From Clostridium luticellarii (lineage in GTDB: Bacteria; Bacillota; Clostridia; Clostridiales; Clostridiaceae), in the NCBI RefSeq assembly GCF_002995845.1, contig NZ_PVXP01000002.1, positions 81,960 to 145,959 on the forward strand: a DNA stretch of 64,000 nucleotides. Reading direction: 5' to 3'. The notes beneath the pieces are model-generated. The model was not told the origin of the DNA. It saw nothing but the letters and a program-made list of their open reading frames with translations, and did no database searches. A program made the position numbers and the translations under genes. Shown piece by piece: positions 56,450-64,000 of the stretch (its first letter is position 1; each line of letters begins with the position of its first letter).

Positions 56450-57382
56450 CTAGTTTTCGTATAAGGTAGCTATATCATGTATTCTACGCTTCATTTCTGT
56501 GCGGATATGTAACGGCTCTAAACACTCGCATTTATCCCCAAAACTGAAAAGAATATTGTAGTAGTATTCGTTCTCTATGAAAGGAAAACTAACAATGTAA
56601 TGCTCATCACCGTCTGGCAAAAAGTGTTCATAAGTGCAATAATCAAGTACCCTGTCCATGACAGATTTATGAATACGAATTTTGATTTTTGTTTGCATAG
56701 TTGTCAAAATATCAGTAAAATCTAACTGCGGTTTTTGATAATCTCGTGGCGTAAAAAATTCCTCTTGTATTTGTAGGTTTGATGTGCGGGATAGTTTGAA
56801 TAAGCGAAAATCATTTCTTTTATGGCAATACCCTTGCCAATACCAATGACTACTTTTCAATACAAGCTGATACGGCTCGGCTGTTCGTGCGGTTTTATTT
56901 CCGTAGCGGTCTGTATATTCAAAGGTCAGTAGCTTACTTTCCTGTAAAGCTGTTTTGATAATTTCTAAATATGGTTGTATGTTCCTGTTGTCCATCCACG
57001 GACTTAAATCTATATATATTTGATTTGCTTTTAATTCAATGTCTTTCGCTCTATCGGCGGGGATAAAACTCTTGACTTTCGCAAGGGTGTTTACCAGTTC
57101 ATCACCTCGTATCATGTTAGAAAGACTGGAAAGCCCCATCAAAATAGCGGAAAGGTCGGCAGTCGAAAAAACCTTTCTATCAATCTTGTATTTCTGCATG
57201 ATTTCAAAGCCGCCGCCCACTCCCGGTGTCCCGCGAACAGGAATACCCGCCATGTTTATAGTGTCTATGTCGCGGTAGATTGTGCGGGGTGAAACTTCAA
57301 ACATATCTGCTAACTCCTGTGCGCCTATACGCTCTTTATCAAGGAGTATCATAATAATGCTAACAAGCCTGTCAACTTTCAT
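56450..57382 (-). CDS. WYL-domain transcriptional regulator (YafY type)
   Basis: About 310 residues: an N-terminal HTH_11 winged helix (about 1-60; SPRTIYRDIDTINMAGIPV) and a C-terminal WYL domain (about 135-240; SHWYWQGYCHKRNDFRLFKLSR), followed by a WCX-type tail. WYL regulators sense nucleic-acid fragments, metabolites or stress and are common in mobile and defence regions. The ATG at 57382 follows AAAGGCGGC. It is divergent from the isochorismatase-like gene and probably regulates it. Confidence 0.88.
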   Translation of the reverse strand: MKVDRLVSIIMILLDKERIGAQELADMFEVSPRTIYRDIDTINMAGIPVRGTPGVGGGFEIMQKYKIDRKVFSTADLSAILMGLSSLSNMIRGDELVNTLAKVKSFIPADRAKDIELKANQIYIDLSPWMDNRNIQPYLEIIKTALQESKLLTFEYTDRYGNKTARTAEPYQLVLKSSHWYWQGYCHKRNDFRLFKLSRTSNLQIQEEFFTPRDYQKPQLDFTDILTTMQTKIKIRIHKSVMDRVLDYCTYEHFLPDGDEHYIVSFPFIENEYYYNILFSFGDKCECLEPLHIRTEMKRRIHDIATLYEN

Positions 57383-57502
57383 CTGATAGCCGCCTTTCAA
57401 AATTTATTTTTATCATTATAGATTGTTGCCATAATGTTGTCAACAATTACATGTTACAATAAAAAAGTAAACAAATCAATCTACCTATCAGGAGGAGACA
57501 CT

Positions 57503-58024
57503 ATGCAGAAAAAAGCCTTAGTAATAATTGATATTCAAAATGACATAACAAAGAATTACAAGGGTATTATTGACAATATCAATAAAGCTATTGATTTGGC
57601 AGTCAATAATAATATTCATGTTATTTATATAAGGCATGAAAATTTATCAGCCGGCACGAGGACTTTTAAACCCAATACATATGGATCTGAATTAGCTTCA
57701 GACTTGAAAATAGTATCAAAAAATGTTTTTACAAAATACAAAGGAAACGCATTAAGTAGTGAAGAATTTACAGACTTTATTAGTAAAAATGAAATATGTG
57801 ATTTCTACATAACAGGAGCAGATGCTGTTGCTTGTGTTAAATCAACCTGTTACAACTTACGCAAAGCAAATTATAGCGTTAATGTATTATCAGATTGCAT
57901 TACAAGTTATGATAAAAGGAAAATTGACGAAATGCTGCGCTATTATGAAAGTAAAGGCAGTAAAATCATTAGTTTAAATGACTTGTTACCTAATCACATC
58001 TTTGAAGCACAGAAACATTACTGA
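57503..58024 (+). CDS. Isochorismatase-family cysteine hydrolase
   Basis: A 173-residue cysteine hydrolase. The triad residues are Asp in VIIDIQNDI, Lys in KYKGNALSS and Cys in ACVKSTCYNL. Relatives hydrolyse isochorismate, nicotinamide, ureidoacrylate or other amides, so the substrate is not fixed. The start at 57503 follows AGGAGGAGACACT. It is divergent from a WYL regulator, a frequent pairing. No siderophore or nicotinate genes lie nearby. Confidence 0.87.
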   Translation: MQKKALVIIDIQNDITKNYKGIIDNINKAIDLAVNNNIHVIYIRHENLSAGTRTFKPNTYGSELASDLKIVSKNVFTKYKGNALSSEEFTDFISKNEICDFYITGADAVACVKSTCYNLRKANYSVNVLSDCITSYDKRKIDEMLRYYESKGSKIISLNDLLPNHIFEAQKHY

Positions 58025-58057
58025 ACTCAGTCAATGAAGAAGGCCGACTAGCCTTTC

Positions 58058-58105
58058 TTGACAAGTGAGCAGCTGTTCACTATAATAATGGTGAACGACT
58101 GCTCA
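58058..58105 (+). promoter_or_regulatory. TetR promoter embedded in a 15-bp imperfect palindromic operator
   Basis: TTGACA (58058-58063), 17-nt spacer, TATAAT (58081-58086). Arms TGAGCAGCTGTTCAC (58066-58080) and GTGAACGACTGCTCA (58091-58105) are inverted, with 13 of 15 bases matching, and flank the -10. This is a textbook autorepression layout for the TetR gene downstream. Confidence 0.88.
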
Positions 58106-58129
58106 CAATATTTATTGATGGAGGTTATT

Positions 58130-58765
58130 ATGCCAAAAAACAAAACACGGGATACAAAGGAAGTTATTTTGACAGTTGCACTAAAATTGTTTTCTGAAAG
58201 AGGTTATGATGGGGTTGGTATCCGTGACATATCAAAAGAAATCGGAATACGGGAGAGCGCTCTTTACAAGCATTATAGCGGAAAACAAGACATTTTCAAC
58301 TCAATTCTCAAAGACATTGAGCGTCGTTATCAAGAAGAAGTTTCTACTTTTATTCCCCCTGAAAGCATGGCCAATATTCTCTCAGGAGAAAGTGATGTAA
58401 GGGAGGAACTATTCCGTATTAGCGTTACAATGTTTCAGTTCTATCTTAAAACAGAGTATGGTTCGCAACTGCGTAGAATGTTGACAATGGAACAGTATAG
58501 AACTTCGGAGGCAAGCAAGTTTTTTAGGGAATTGATAATAGACAAGGGTTTAGATTATATATCAGGCGTGTTCACTAATTTAATAAATGATGGAGTTTAT
58601 GTTGATGCTGACCCAATGATAATGGCCCTGCAGTTTTATTCACCTTTGTATTTGCTGTTATCAAAATATGACAATCAGCCCGAAAAATATGAAGAAGCTT
58701 TATCTTTTTTAGAAAAACATATTACGATGTTCAATAAAATCTATTTAAGGGGCGATAAACAATGA
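58130..58765 (+). CDS. TetR-family transcriptional regulator
   Basis: About 211 residues with the N-terminal helix-turn-helix IRDISKEIGIRESALYKHY. The ATG at 58130 follows TGGAGGTTATT. Its promoter carries a strong palindrome. It overlaps the next gene by 4 nt (ATGA), so the regulator and the membrane protein are translationally coupled and the membrane protein is a likely target. Confidence 0.9.
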   Translation: MPKNKTRDTKEVILTVALKLFSERGYDGVGIRDISKEIGIRESALYKHYSGKQDIFNSILKDIERRYQEEVSTFIPPESMANILSGESDVREELFRISVTMFQFYLKTEYGSQLRRMLTMEQYRTSEASKFFRELIIDKGLDYISGVFTNLINDGVYVDADPMIMALQFYSPLYLLLSKYDNQPEKYEEALSFLEKHITMFNKIYLRGDKQ

Positions 58766-59130
58766 AAGGAATTGGAATATTGCTGGCAGAGTGGTTTATA
58801 ACCAGCCTGATTGTTTATGCAGGACTATCTGGCAAACAAATATTATTCATTAATGGGCCGAGAGCGGCTGTTATTACTTTGGGAGCAATTGGATTTGCAA
58901 TGTGCATGATTATGCCAACAATCGGCAAATTTATCAGCAATGCACCGGCTCACCCGCTCACCATCATGGGATACATCTTTGGGACAATCGCATTACTTAC
59001 AACAGCAACACAAATATTCAAATGGAAAATCCCCATACTTTATGATCCTAAAATTGCGCTTTTTGTAGTTGCTGGCTGCATTGTCATAAAGTCGATTATT
59101 GGTAGGTTTGCACTATTGATAGTTAAATAA
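58762..59130 (+). CDS. Small four-helix membrane protein, unknown
   Basis: A 122-residue hydrophobic protein with about four membrane helices and short loops (INGPRAAV, APAHPLTIMGY, FKWKIPILYDPK). I do not recognise the family. It overlaps the TetR stop and is followed by a truncated flavodoxin gene. Its regulator neighbour suggests a small efflux or stress-response membrane protein, which is a guess. Confidence 0.75.
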   Translation: MKGIGILLAEWFITSLIVYAGLSGKQILFINGPRAAVITLGAIGFAMCMIMPTIGKFISNAPAHPLTIMGYIFGTIALLTTATQIFKWKIPILYDPKIALFVVAGCIVIKSIIGRFALLIVK

Positions 59131-59152
59131 ATAGCTGAAAATAGGGCACTTT

Positions 59153-59254
59153 ATGAATATTGAAGCGCGTTATTATTCAAAATCAGGTAATACAAAGAGA
59201 ATTGCAAATGCTATTGCTAAACAAGCAGGGGTATCCGCTGTAATAATTTATTGA
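59153..59254 (+). pseudogene. Truncated flavodoxin-family gene
   Basis: Reads MNIEARYYSKSGNTKRIANA and continues IAKQAGVSAVIIY to a stop at 59252-59254. SKSGNTKRIA is the FMN-binding phosphate loop of flavodoxins. Only 33 codons remain of the usual 150 or more. Confidence 0.75.
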
Positions 59255-59318
59255 TACTATTCGGTTAACCGTATATAATAATATAAAAGATATAGAAAAT
59301 GAAAAGGCGGTGCAAATT

Positions 59319-60026
59319 ATGCGGATTGCGATTTGTGATGATGAGGTTGCTGTATTGTCATCATTATCTGATTTTATAAATAAGACGTACCGCTATATTA
59401 ATTTGCTCACAGAACAATATTCATCGGGGGAAACGCTCATAAGGGCCATAGAAAAACAGGGGATGTCTTATGATCTGCTTTTTCTTGACATAGAAATGGA
59501 TGACATTGATGGAATTCAAGTTGCAAAAAAGGTTCATGCACTTTTAGCGGATATGTATATTGTGTTCATCACTTCCCATGACGAATTTGCCATGACTGGC
59601 TATGAAGTATCGGCATTTCGTTTTCTGACCAAGCCGATTCAACCCCAGAAGTTGATTGAAGCGATCACAGCGGTAAAAAAGGAATTGCTGAACCAAAAAA
59701 CAATTCATGTGGAGAGCAAGGACAAAGAGGCTGTCTTAAAAGTTAAGGATATTTTGTATATTGAGGCACAGGACAAGAACGTAAAAATTGTTCAGCAGAA
59801 ACAGTCTTATTATGACCGCAATAGAATTGATTTCTATACACATCTTTTAGGTTCAAATGATTTTTACAGGGTACACCGCAGCTATTTAATCAATCTGCGA
59901 TATATCAAATTTATTGACAGTCTCGACGTCCTTATGGTAAACGGAGATTCCATTCCGATTAGCAGACTGAGAAAAAAGCAATTTGACGAAGCGTTTCATA
60001 CCTATATGAAACGAACAGCGAGGTAA
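59319..60026 (+). CDS. LytTR-family response regulator
   Basis: A 235-residue response regulator: receiver domain (about 1-120, phosphoacceptor Asp57 in LLFLDIEMDD) and C-terminal LytTR DNA-binding domain (about 135-235, FYRVHRSYLINLRYIKFID). LytTR regulators (AgrA type) control peptide production, autolysis and similar traits. The ATG at 59319 follows AAGGCGG. It lies 1 nt before the kinase gene and upstream of an ABC transporter that it likely controls. Confidence 0.92.
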   Translation: MRIAICDDEVAVLSSLSDFINKTYRYINLLTEQYSSGETLIRAIEKQGMSYDLLFLDIEMDDIDGIQVAKKVHALLADMYIVFITSHDEFAMTGYEVSAFRFLTKPIQPQKLIEAITAVKKELLNQKTIHVESKDKEAVLKVKDILYIEAQDKNVKIVQQKQSYYDRNRIDFYTHLLGSNDFYRVHRSYLINLRYIKFIDSLDVLMVNGDSIPISRLRKKQFDEAFHTYMKRTAR

Positions 60027-60027
60027 T

Positions 60028-61326
60028 ATGATGGTAGTTGCATTAGTGGTATTGGAAATATTAGCTGCCGTATTTGACACGTTATCGGCAGGTGCACTTG
60101 TATTTCTTTTCGTCAGTCCCAAAATTCCACCGGACAAAAAGAACATTGCAATGGCAGCATTTTTTATCACACTGGAATGCGTGTGTCTGGTAAATGAAGC
60201 TATCATCGCATATGGTATAAGCTGCTTTGCTTTTATAGTAATTCTTGCGGGTGTAAATGAACCGGATCGTCGATTAAACAGTATAGTTATTGCCGCGTTT
60301 CTATGGGTGCTGAGAAGTCTTCCCGCCAGCAGTGCAGCACTCCTTGCGGGAACAATGGATATAAAACAATCTATCATTTCAAGTGGAGAAATTACATTTT
60401 ACGCTTTGATAATCGGCAATCTTGTAATGGATTGCGTAATTATTGCAGCAGCCTATAAGTACCGCAAATATGCTCATAGAATACTCTTTAGCTATATAGA
60501 AATTCTGCCTGCGTTTCTCTTGTGGACGATAGCCATGTTTTTGAACCCGTTTATGTGGGTAAATTACAGGATTGAAAATACCGGAATCCAGCTTTATATC
60601 TCGGCCTGTTTTTCCGCGGTAGTTGTTATTGCAGATGTCCTTTATTTTATTTCACTTTGGAAAAGTAAAATGACAGATTATTTTAAACAGTTGGAACAGC
60701 GTAATCAGCAGTATATTGAACAGGAATTGCAGTATTTTGAGATGTACAAGAAAAACCAGGAGGACATCCGAAAATTCCGGCACGATATAAAGCACCATAT
60801 CACCCGGATTGAGCAGCTCTGCGAAACAGGGAATCTTTTGAAGGTTCAAGAATATCTGGGCCATGTACAGGGGAGTTGGGAAAACATGACTAAAGCTCTT
60901 TTCCATACAGGTGATGATAATGTGGATGCAATTTTGAACGCAAAAGTTCCTCCAATGCAAAGGGCACAAATTAAATTTAAACTGTCTGGGGCGTTTGGCA
61001 GAGCCTTATCAATTTCCGCTTTTGATATATGTACGATTTTTGCAAATGCGTTGGATAATGCCATTGAGGCCAATCAAAAAGTTTCCGATGAAAAACATCG
61101 GTTTATTTCGCTTTCCATCAGCAGAAGCGATTTCTACTACATGATCTCCATGGAAAATCCGATGATGGCTGATCTCCCCTATACCGGACAGACAACAAAG
61201 CAAGACCGTTTGAATCATGGATTTGGTCTGCCAAGCATCCGGGATAAGGTAGAACAGAACGGGGGCATCATGACCATTACAACAGAAAGCGGGCTGTTTC
61301 GTTTGGAAATTATGCTTCCAATTTAA
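60028..61326 (+). CDS. GHKL-type sensor histidine kinase (AgrC-like)
   Basis: A 432-residue membrane kinase with about six N-terminal helices (1-215), a phospho-accepting FRHDIKHHITR motif near residue 250 and a C-terminal GHKL ATPase (FANALDNAIEA, GFGLPSIRDKVEQNGG). It probably senses an extracellular peptide or antibiotic and phosphorylates the adjacent LytTR regulator. It starts 1 nt after the regulator stop (TAAT-ATG). The ABC transporter downstream would be the output. Confidence 0.92.
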   Translation: MMVVALVVLEILAAVFDTLSAGALVFLFVSPKIPPDKKNIAMAAFFITLECVCLVNEAIIAYGISCFAFIVILAGVNEPDRRLNSIVIAAFLWVLRSLPASSAALLAGTMDIKQSIISSGEITFYALIIGNLVMDCVIIAAAYKYRKYAHRILFSYIEILPAFLLWTIAMFLNPFMWVNYRIENTGIQLYISACFSAVVVIADVLYFISLWKSKMTDYFKQLEQRNQQYIEQELQYFEMYKKNQEDIRKFRHDIKHHITRIEQLCETGNLLKVQEYLGHVQGSWENMTKALFHTGDDNVDAILNAKVPPMQRAQIKFKLSGAFGRALSISAFDICTIFANALDNAIEANQKVSDEKHRFISLSISRSDFYYMISMENPMMADLPYTGQTTKQDRLNHGFGLPSIRDKVEQNGGIMTITTESGLFRLEIMLPI

Positions 61327-61352
61327 CATTTGGCTCTCCTATAGATACATCT

Positions 61353-61385
61353 GGCGACACATTTTAAATGTGCCTCCTTTTTTAT
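61353..61385 (+). terminator. Hairpin between the kinase and ABC genes
   Basis: CACATTT/AAATGTG (about 61358-61372) forms a 7-bp stem, followed after CCTCC by TTTTTT. It may be a terminator or attenuator. The downstream ABC gene has its own ribosome site. Confidence 0.55.
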
Positions 61386-61439
61386 GCTATTATTTTCACA
61401 GTTACAGGAGTAAAGAATAAAAAAGGAGGTAACACAGAA

Positions 61440-62141
61440 ATGTTATCTGATAAAATAATTATAGCTGAAAATCTGTGTAAAGATTTTAACGTCAGGCAGG
61501 ACGAAACAGTTCCCGTACTTCGTAATATTAATCTTTCCATTGCATCAGGCAAAATGACGGGTATCGTTGGCCCGTCCGGCTCAGGTAAATCAACCTTGCT
61601 GTATTGTCTGGCAGGTTTGGAGCCGGTATCCTCCGGCACAGTGCAGGTATTGGAAGAAAATGTTGCGAAGATGAGCCGCACTCAATCGGCAAAGTTTCGT
61701 AGAAGCCATTTAGGATTTGTGTTTCAGTCCTATAATTTGGTGCCATCAATGACAGTAGAAGATAATCTTAAACTGCCGTTTACATTACGCGGCCGGAAAT
61801 ATCCTCGTGCTGCCGCTTCGCAGACATTGCAGAGGCTGAATATTTCTAAATTGCTGAAGAAGAATGTGACATTGTTGTCCGGAGGCGAACAGCAGCGCGT
61901 CGCACTGGCACGAGTTTTGATTGCAAATCCGCAAGTTATTTTTGCAGATGAGCCAACTGGCGCACTGGACACAGAATCAGTTTCCCATGTCGTAAGTGAA
62001 CTGAAGAAAATTGCGGCGCAATCTGATCATGCAGTTGTAATGGTTACACACAGTCCTGAGGTTGCAGCTCAATGCGATGGGGTAATTCAAATGCGTGATG
62101 GGCAAATTATATCTGTCAACGAAGGGCAGGTGAGGATCTGA
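61440..62141 (+). CDS. ABC transporter ATP-binding protein (LolD/MacB/SalX type)
   Basis: About 233 residues: Walker A GPSGSGKSTLLY, Q-loop VFQSYNLVPS, signature LSGGEQQR and Walker B QVIFADEPT. The ATG at 61440 follows AAAGGAGGT. It overlaps the permease start by 1 nt (TGATG), so the two form one exporter or mechanotransmitter. Such pairs beside a TCS often give resistance to cationic peptides. Confidence 0.95.
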   Translation: MLSDKIIIAENLCKDFNVRQDETVPVLRNINLSIASGKMTGIVGPSGSGKSTLLYCLAGLEPVSSGTVQVLEENVAKMSRTQSAKFRRSHLGFVFQSYNLVPSMTVEDNLKLPFTLRGRKYPRAAASQTLQRLNISKLLKKNVTLLSGGEQQRVALARVLIANPQVIFADEPTGALDTESVSHVVSELKKIAAQSDHAVVMVTHSPEVAAQCDGVIQMRDGQIISVNEGQVRI

Positions 62142-63577
62142 TGCGCGGCTTAATAAAAGATTTCAAAGATGCTCCTGTGGTATGGGGCGGAGTGTTTTTA
62201 CTGCTGGCTGTGGTACAGATTTTGATTCCTACCATGCGGATTATGATGTCAAATGCTGCAGCTTCACGGGGGAATATAGTTTGGGGCGAAAAAGCTGGAT
62301 GGTTTGTGAGCTCCATGAGCGGATTGACCTATCCCGTAATATTGTTTGCTGGTGTACTGGTTATCATGATGGTGGTATCGGCTTCCATTGAACAACGTCG
62401 AGGTGATTTGGCACTGCTTTCCCTGCAGGGGGCCACACCAATGCAGTTGATTTTGCGGACATGTGCGCAGGTACTGCTGCTGGATGTGTCAGCAAGCGTG
62501 GTTTCTCTTTTTCTTTCGCCGCAGCTGGCTCGTTTACTGTTCTCTTTCTTTGCGGTACAACTTGAAGCTCCCGGACTTCCGTATGCGGCTGTTGGAATCT
62601 CTCGTATGTTACTGTCCTGGAGTTATGGTATAGGTATCGGATTTGTTGTCGCAGTGGTAGGAGCATTTTTAACAATTCGAACAGTTTCCCGTGTTTCCCC
62701 GGTTGAGGCATTACGCAAAGCAGCCAGCACTCCCAAAACAGTAAGCCTTCCAAAACGTGTATTGGCATTAGCTGCATTGGCAGGGAGCATTGCTGTTATT
62801 ACCTGCGGTATGTTTATTACAAAACATGTGGATATTGAACAGATACAACAATTATCCTTTTCCACATTATCTCCGCTGTTTTATTGCTGCGTGTTGGCTG
62901 CTGTCCTGTTTGTTGCAGCTATCTGTTTTGCTGGCCCTGCTGTCCTGGCAGGGACTGTCCGTACATGGACAGCAATCCTTCCGTTTCATTCACCGTCATG
63001 GCGTATTGCGTGTGGGCAGGCAGTGTCTCGTGCCCGCAGGTCAACGTCTACTGTTATCCCGCTGGTTGCCGGAATGATTTTAGTGATGTCATATACAGGA
63101 CTGACACAGATTTTTAGAGCAACACTTGTGATGATGCCGAGAAATCTTGCCGCCGAGTGGGAAGTACCCGGATTCGTTAGAATTCTTGCATTGCTTGGAC
63201 CAGCATTATTGCTGGTATTAACAGGTGTATTGGCAGGGTATCTCATATCAACTCACGGGCGGGGACTGGATCTGGCATTGCTGTCCGTGGCCGGCGCGGA
63301 ACCGCGGCAGCTTTCTATGATTGCTGCCTTTGACGGACTGATAACAGCCGTAACAGCAGCGGTGCTTGCTTTTATAGCAAGTATGTTGGTGACTTCCATA
63401 TTTGCGGTTGGTATGTATAAAGCATTTGGACTGGTTGGTTTCGCAGTGCCGTGGAAACAATGGCTGTTCATATTGATTGTACTTTTGCCGGTTTCAACAG
63501 GCATTTCTTGGTTGAGTGTGCGCCGCTCACTTCAAGAATCTCCGGCAGCTTATATTGCCCGGTACAGCGGTGAATGA
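62141..63577 (+). CDS. ABC transporter permease (FtsX-like)
   Basis: A 478-residue permease with about eight to ten membrane helices in two halves; IEQRRGDLALLSLQGATPMQL and ISTHGRGLDLALLSVAGAEP are the paired FtsX-domain motifs. VSRVSPVEALRKA marks the boundary after the first half. It is tightly coupled to the ATP-binding gene. With the upstream LytTR system it fits a peptide-responsive exporter. Codon use here is more GC-rich than in the core genes. Confidence 0.9.
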   Translation: MRGLIKDFKDAPVVWGGVFLLLAVVQILIPTMRIMMSNAAASRGNIVWGEKAGWFVSSMSGLTYPVILFAGVLVIMMVVSASIEQRRGDLALLSLQGATPMQLILRTCAQVLLLDVSASVVSLFLSPQLARLLFSFFAVQLEAPGLPYAAVGISRMLLSWSYGIGIGFVVAVVGAFLTIRTVSRVSPVEALRKAASTPKTVSLPKRVLALAALAGSIAVITCGMFITKHVDIEQIQQLSFSTLSPLFYCCVLAAVLFVAAICFAGPAVLAGTVRTWTAILPFHSPSWRIACGQAVSRARRSTSTVIPLVAGMILVMSYTGLTQIFRATLVMMPRNLAAEWEVPGFVRILALLGPALLLVLTGVLAGYLISTHGRGLDLALLSVAGAEPRQLSMIAAFDGLITAVTAAVLAFIASMLVTSIFAVGMYKAFGLVGFAVPWKQWLFILIVLLPVSTGISWLSVRRSLQESPAAYIARYSGE

Positions 63578-63664
63578 TAACCAAGCGGTTTAAAATTATG
63601 TGTGAATGTCGCAGCAGTGAGAAGAGTTCTATAATTACGGGCCAGATAAATCTTTTCAATTCAG

Positions 63665-63880
63665 TCACCAGCCTTTTTTGCGAACAATCTTTGTCTTTTG
63701 CTTTTTTATCTTGTTTGATTCCATGTTATTTTTCATAATCAAAACGAGCACAGATGAAAGTACCAGTATAAAGGCTATACTCAAAAAGCATATTAGAGAA
63801 TTCCAATGCACGGAAGGATCATAGCTGCGGTAGTGAATTAAACCGAGACTTGCCGTAATTGGATATAAATTTGGTAAGCG
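63665..63880 (-). pseudogene. C-terminal remnant of a membrane protein (ABC-2-type permease-like)
   Basis: The reverse strand is open for about 71 codons, beginning RLPNLYPITASLGLIHYRSY, then CFLSIAFILVLSSVLVLIM and a basic tail ending RKKGW. One transmembrane helix and the tail resemble the end of an ABC-2-type (lantibiotic immunity) permease. No start is seen; an in-frame stop lies just upstream. It overlaps no other gene. Confidence 0.5.
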
Positions 63881-63926
63881 TCAAAAATTCTACGTATTCA
63901 ATTGTCAATTTTATTTTGATAAACTA

Positions 63927-63975
63927 AATCCAGTAGTAAGCAGCCTATCAAGGTGCCTTCTACTGGATTGTTTTT
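63927..63975 (+). terminator. Terminator near the right edge
   Basis: AATCCAGTAG and CTACTGGATT form a 10-bp perfect stem with a 23-nt loop, followed by GTTTTTAG. It fits the end of the upstream ABC transcript or a neighbouring one. Confidence 0.75.
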
Positions 63976-64000
63976 AGTCCTTTTTACCATGGAGATTTTT

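Noticed and set aside
1..64000. CRISPR array, rRNA genes or an intact insertion sequence
   Set aside because: No regularly spaced repeat series, no rRNA motifs and no full-length transposase were found. Only a short transposase-like scrap and an integrase remnant are present.

Overview
The window looks like chromosomal DNA of a low-GC, strictly anaerobic Clostridium. The evidence is an AT-rich core, strong GGAGG ribosome sites with many TTG starts, a hydroxylamine reductase, a reverse rubrerythrin, a rubredoxin-type NADH oxidoreductase, a glmS ribozyme and a T-box leader. Gene content (butyryl-CoA-type mutase, several CoA-transferases, a EutS shell protein) suggests the C. kluyveri / C. ljungdahlii / C. 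luticellarii neighbourhood. That placement is inference and is not proven by any marker here.

Layout. 1-6650: the end of glmM, a DUF4177 protein, the glmS ribozyme and glmS, a YdbC-like protein, an ADP-ribosylglycohydrolase and an L,D-transpeptidase lipoprotein. 7039-13984: a PucR-type regulator, an amino-acid permease, a class III aminotransferase, a HAD-like protein and an AtoDA-type CoA-transferase, together resembling an amino-acid catabolic region. 14741-21476: a tight seven-gene operon with a cobalamin adenosyltransferase, a two-subunit B12 mutase with isobutyryl-CoA-mutase residues, its MeaB chaperone, an M24-fold enzyme and a glutaconate-type CoA-transferase. 21614-23802: an Old Yellow Enzyme and a DUF362 ferredoxin-like protein. 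24052-30829: a dehydrogenase/aldolase/kinase carbohydrate module, a MocR-LysE pair and an RpiR regulator. 31553-35337: hcp, then an alcohol dehydrogenase-eutS-eutP trio with no other shell genes. 35449-41133: manA, reverse rubrerythrin, a secreted Ig-like protein, a YihY protein and a rubredoxin-fused NADH oxidoreductase. 41295-47052: T-box-controlled cysK-cysE, then queG, plsC, nth and (reverse strand) cinA. 47227-48384: a VanW protein.

From a tRNA-Leu(CAG) at 48467-48553 to the right edge the character changes. Local GC is visibly higher in several genes, and there are many TetR/WYL regulators, CPBP proteases and transporters. There are at least six broken genes (rarD, an alpha/beta hydrolase, a CPBP protease, an integrase, a flavodoxin, an ABC permease). 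This looks like a decaying genomic island next to a tRNA. It also holds a yjdF gene with a structured leader and a LytTR two-component system with an ABC exporter.

How the genes may work together. In the mutase operon the CoA-transferase would activate or release the acid, the adenosyltransferase would make AdoCbl, MeaB would guard the mutase, and the mutase would interconvert butyryl-CoA and isobutyryl-CoA. This is the most interesting system in the window. The large-subunit Phe/Gln pair fits isobutyryl-CoA mutase and argues against methylmalonyl-CoA and 2-hydroxyisobutyryl-CoA mutase. The M24-fold gene has no obvious place in that pathway.
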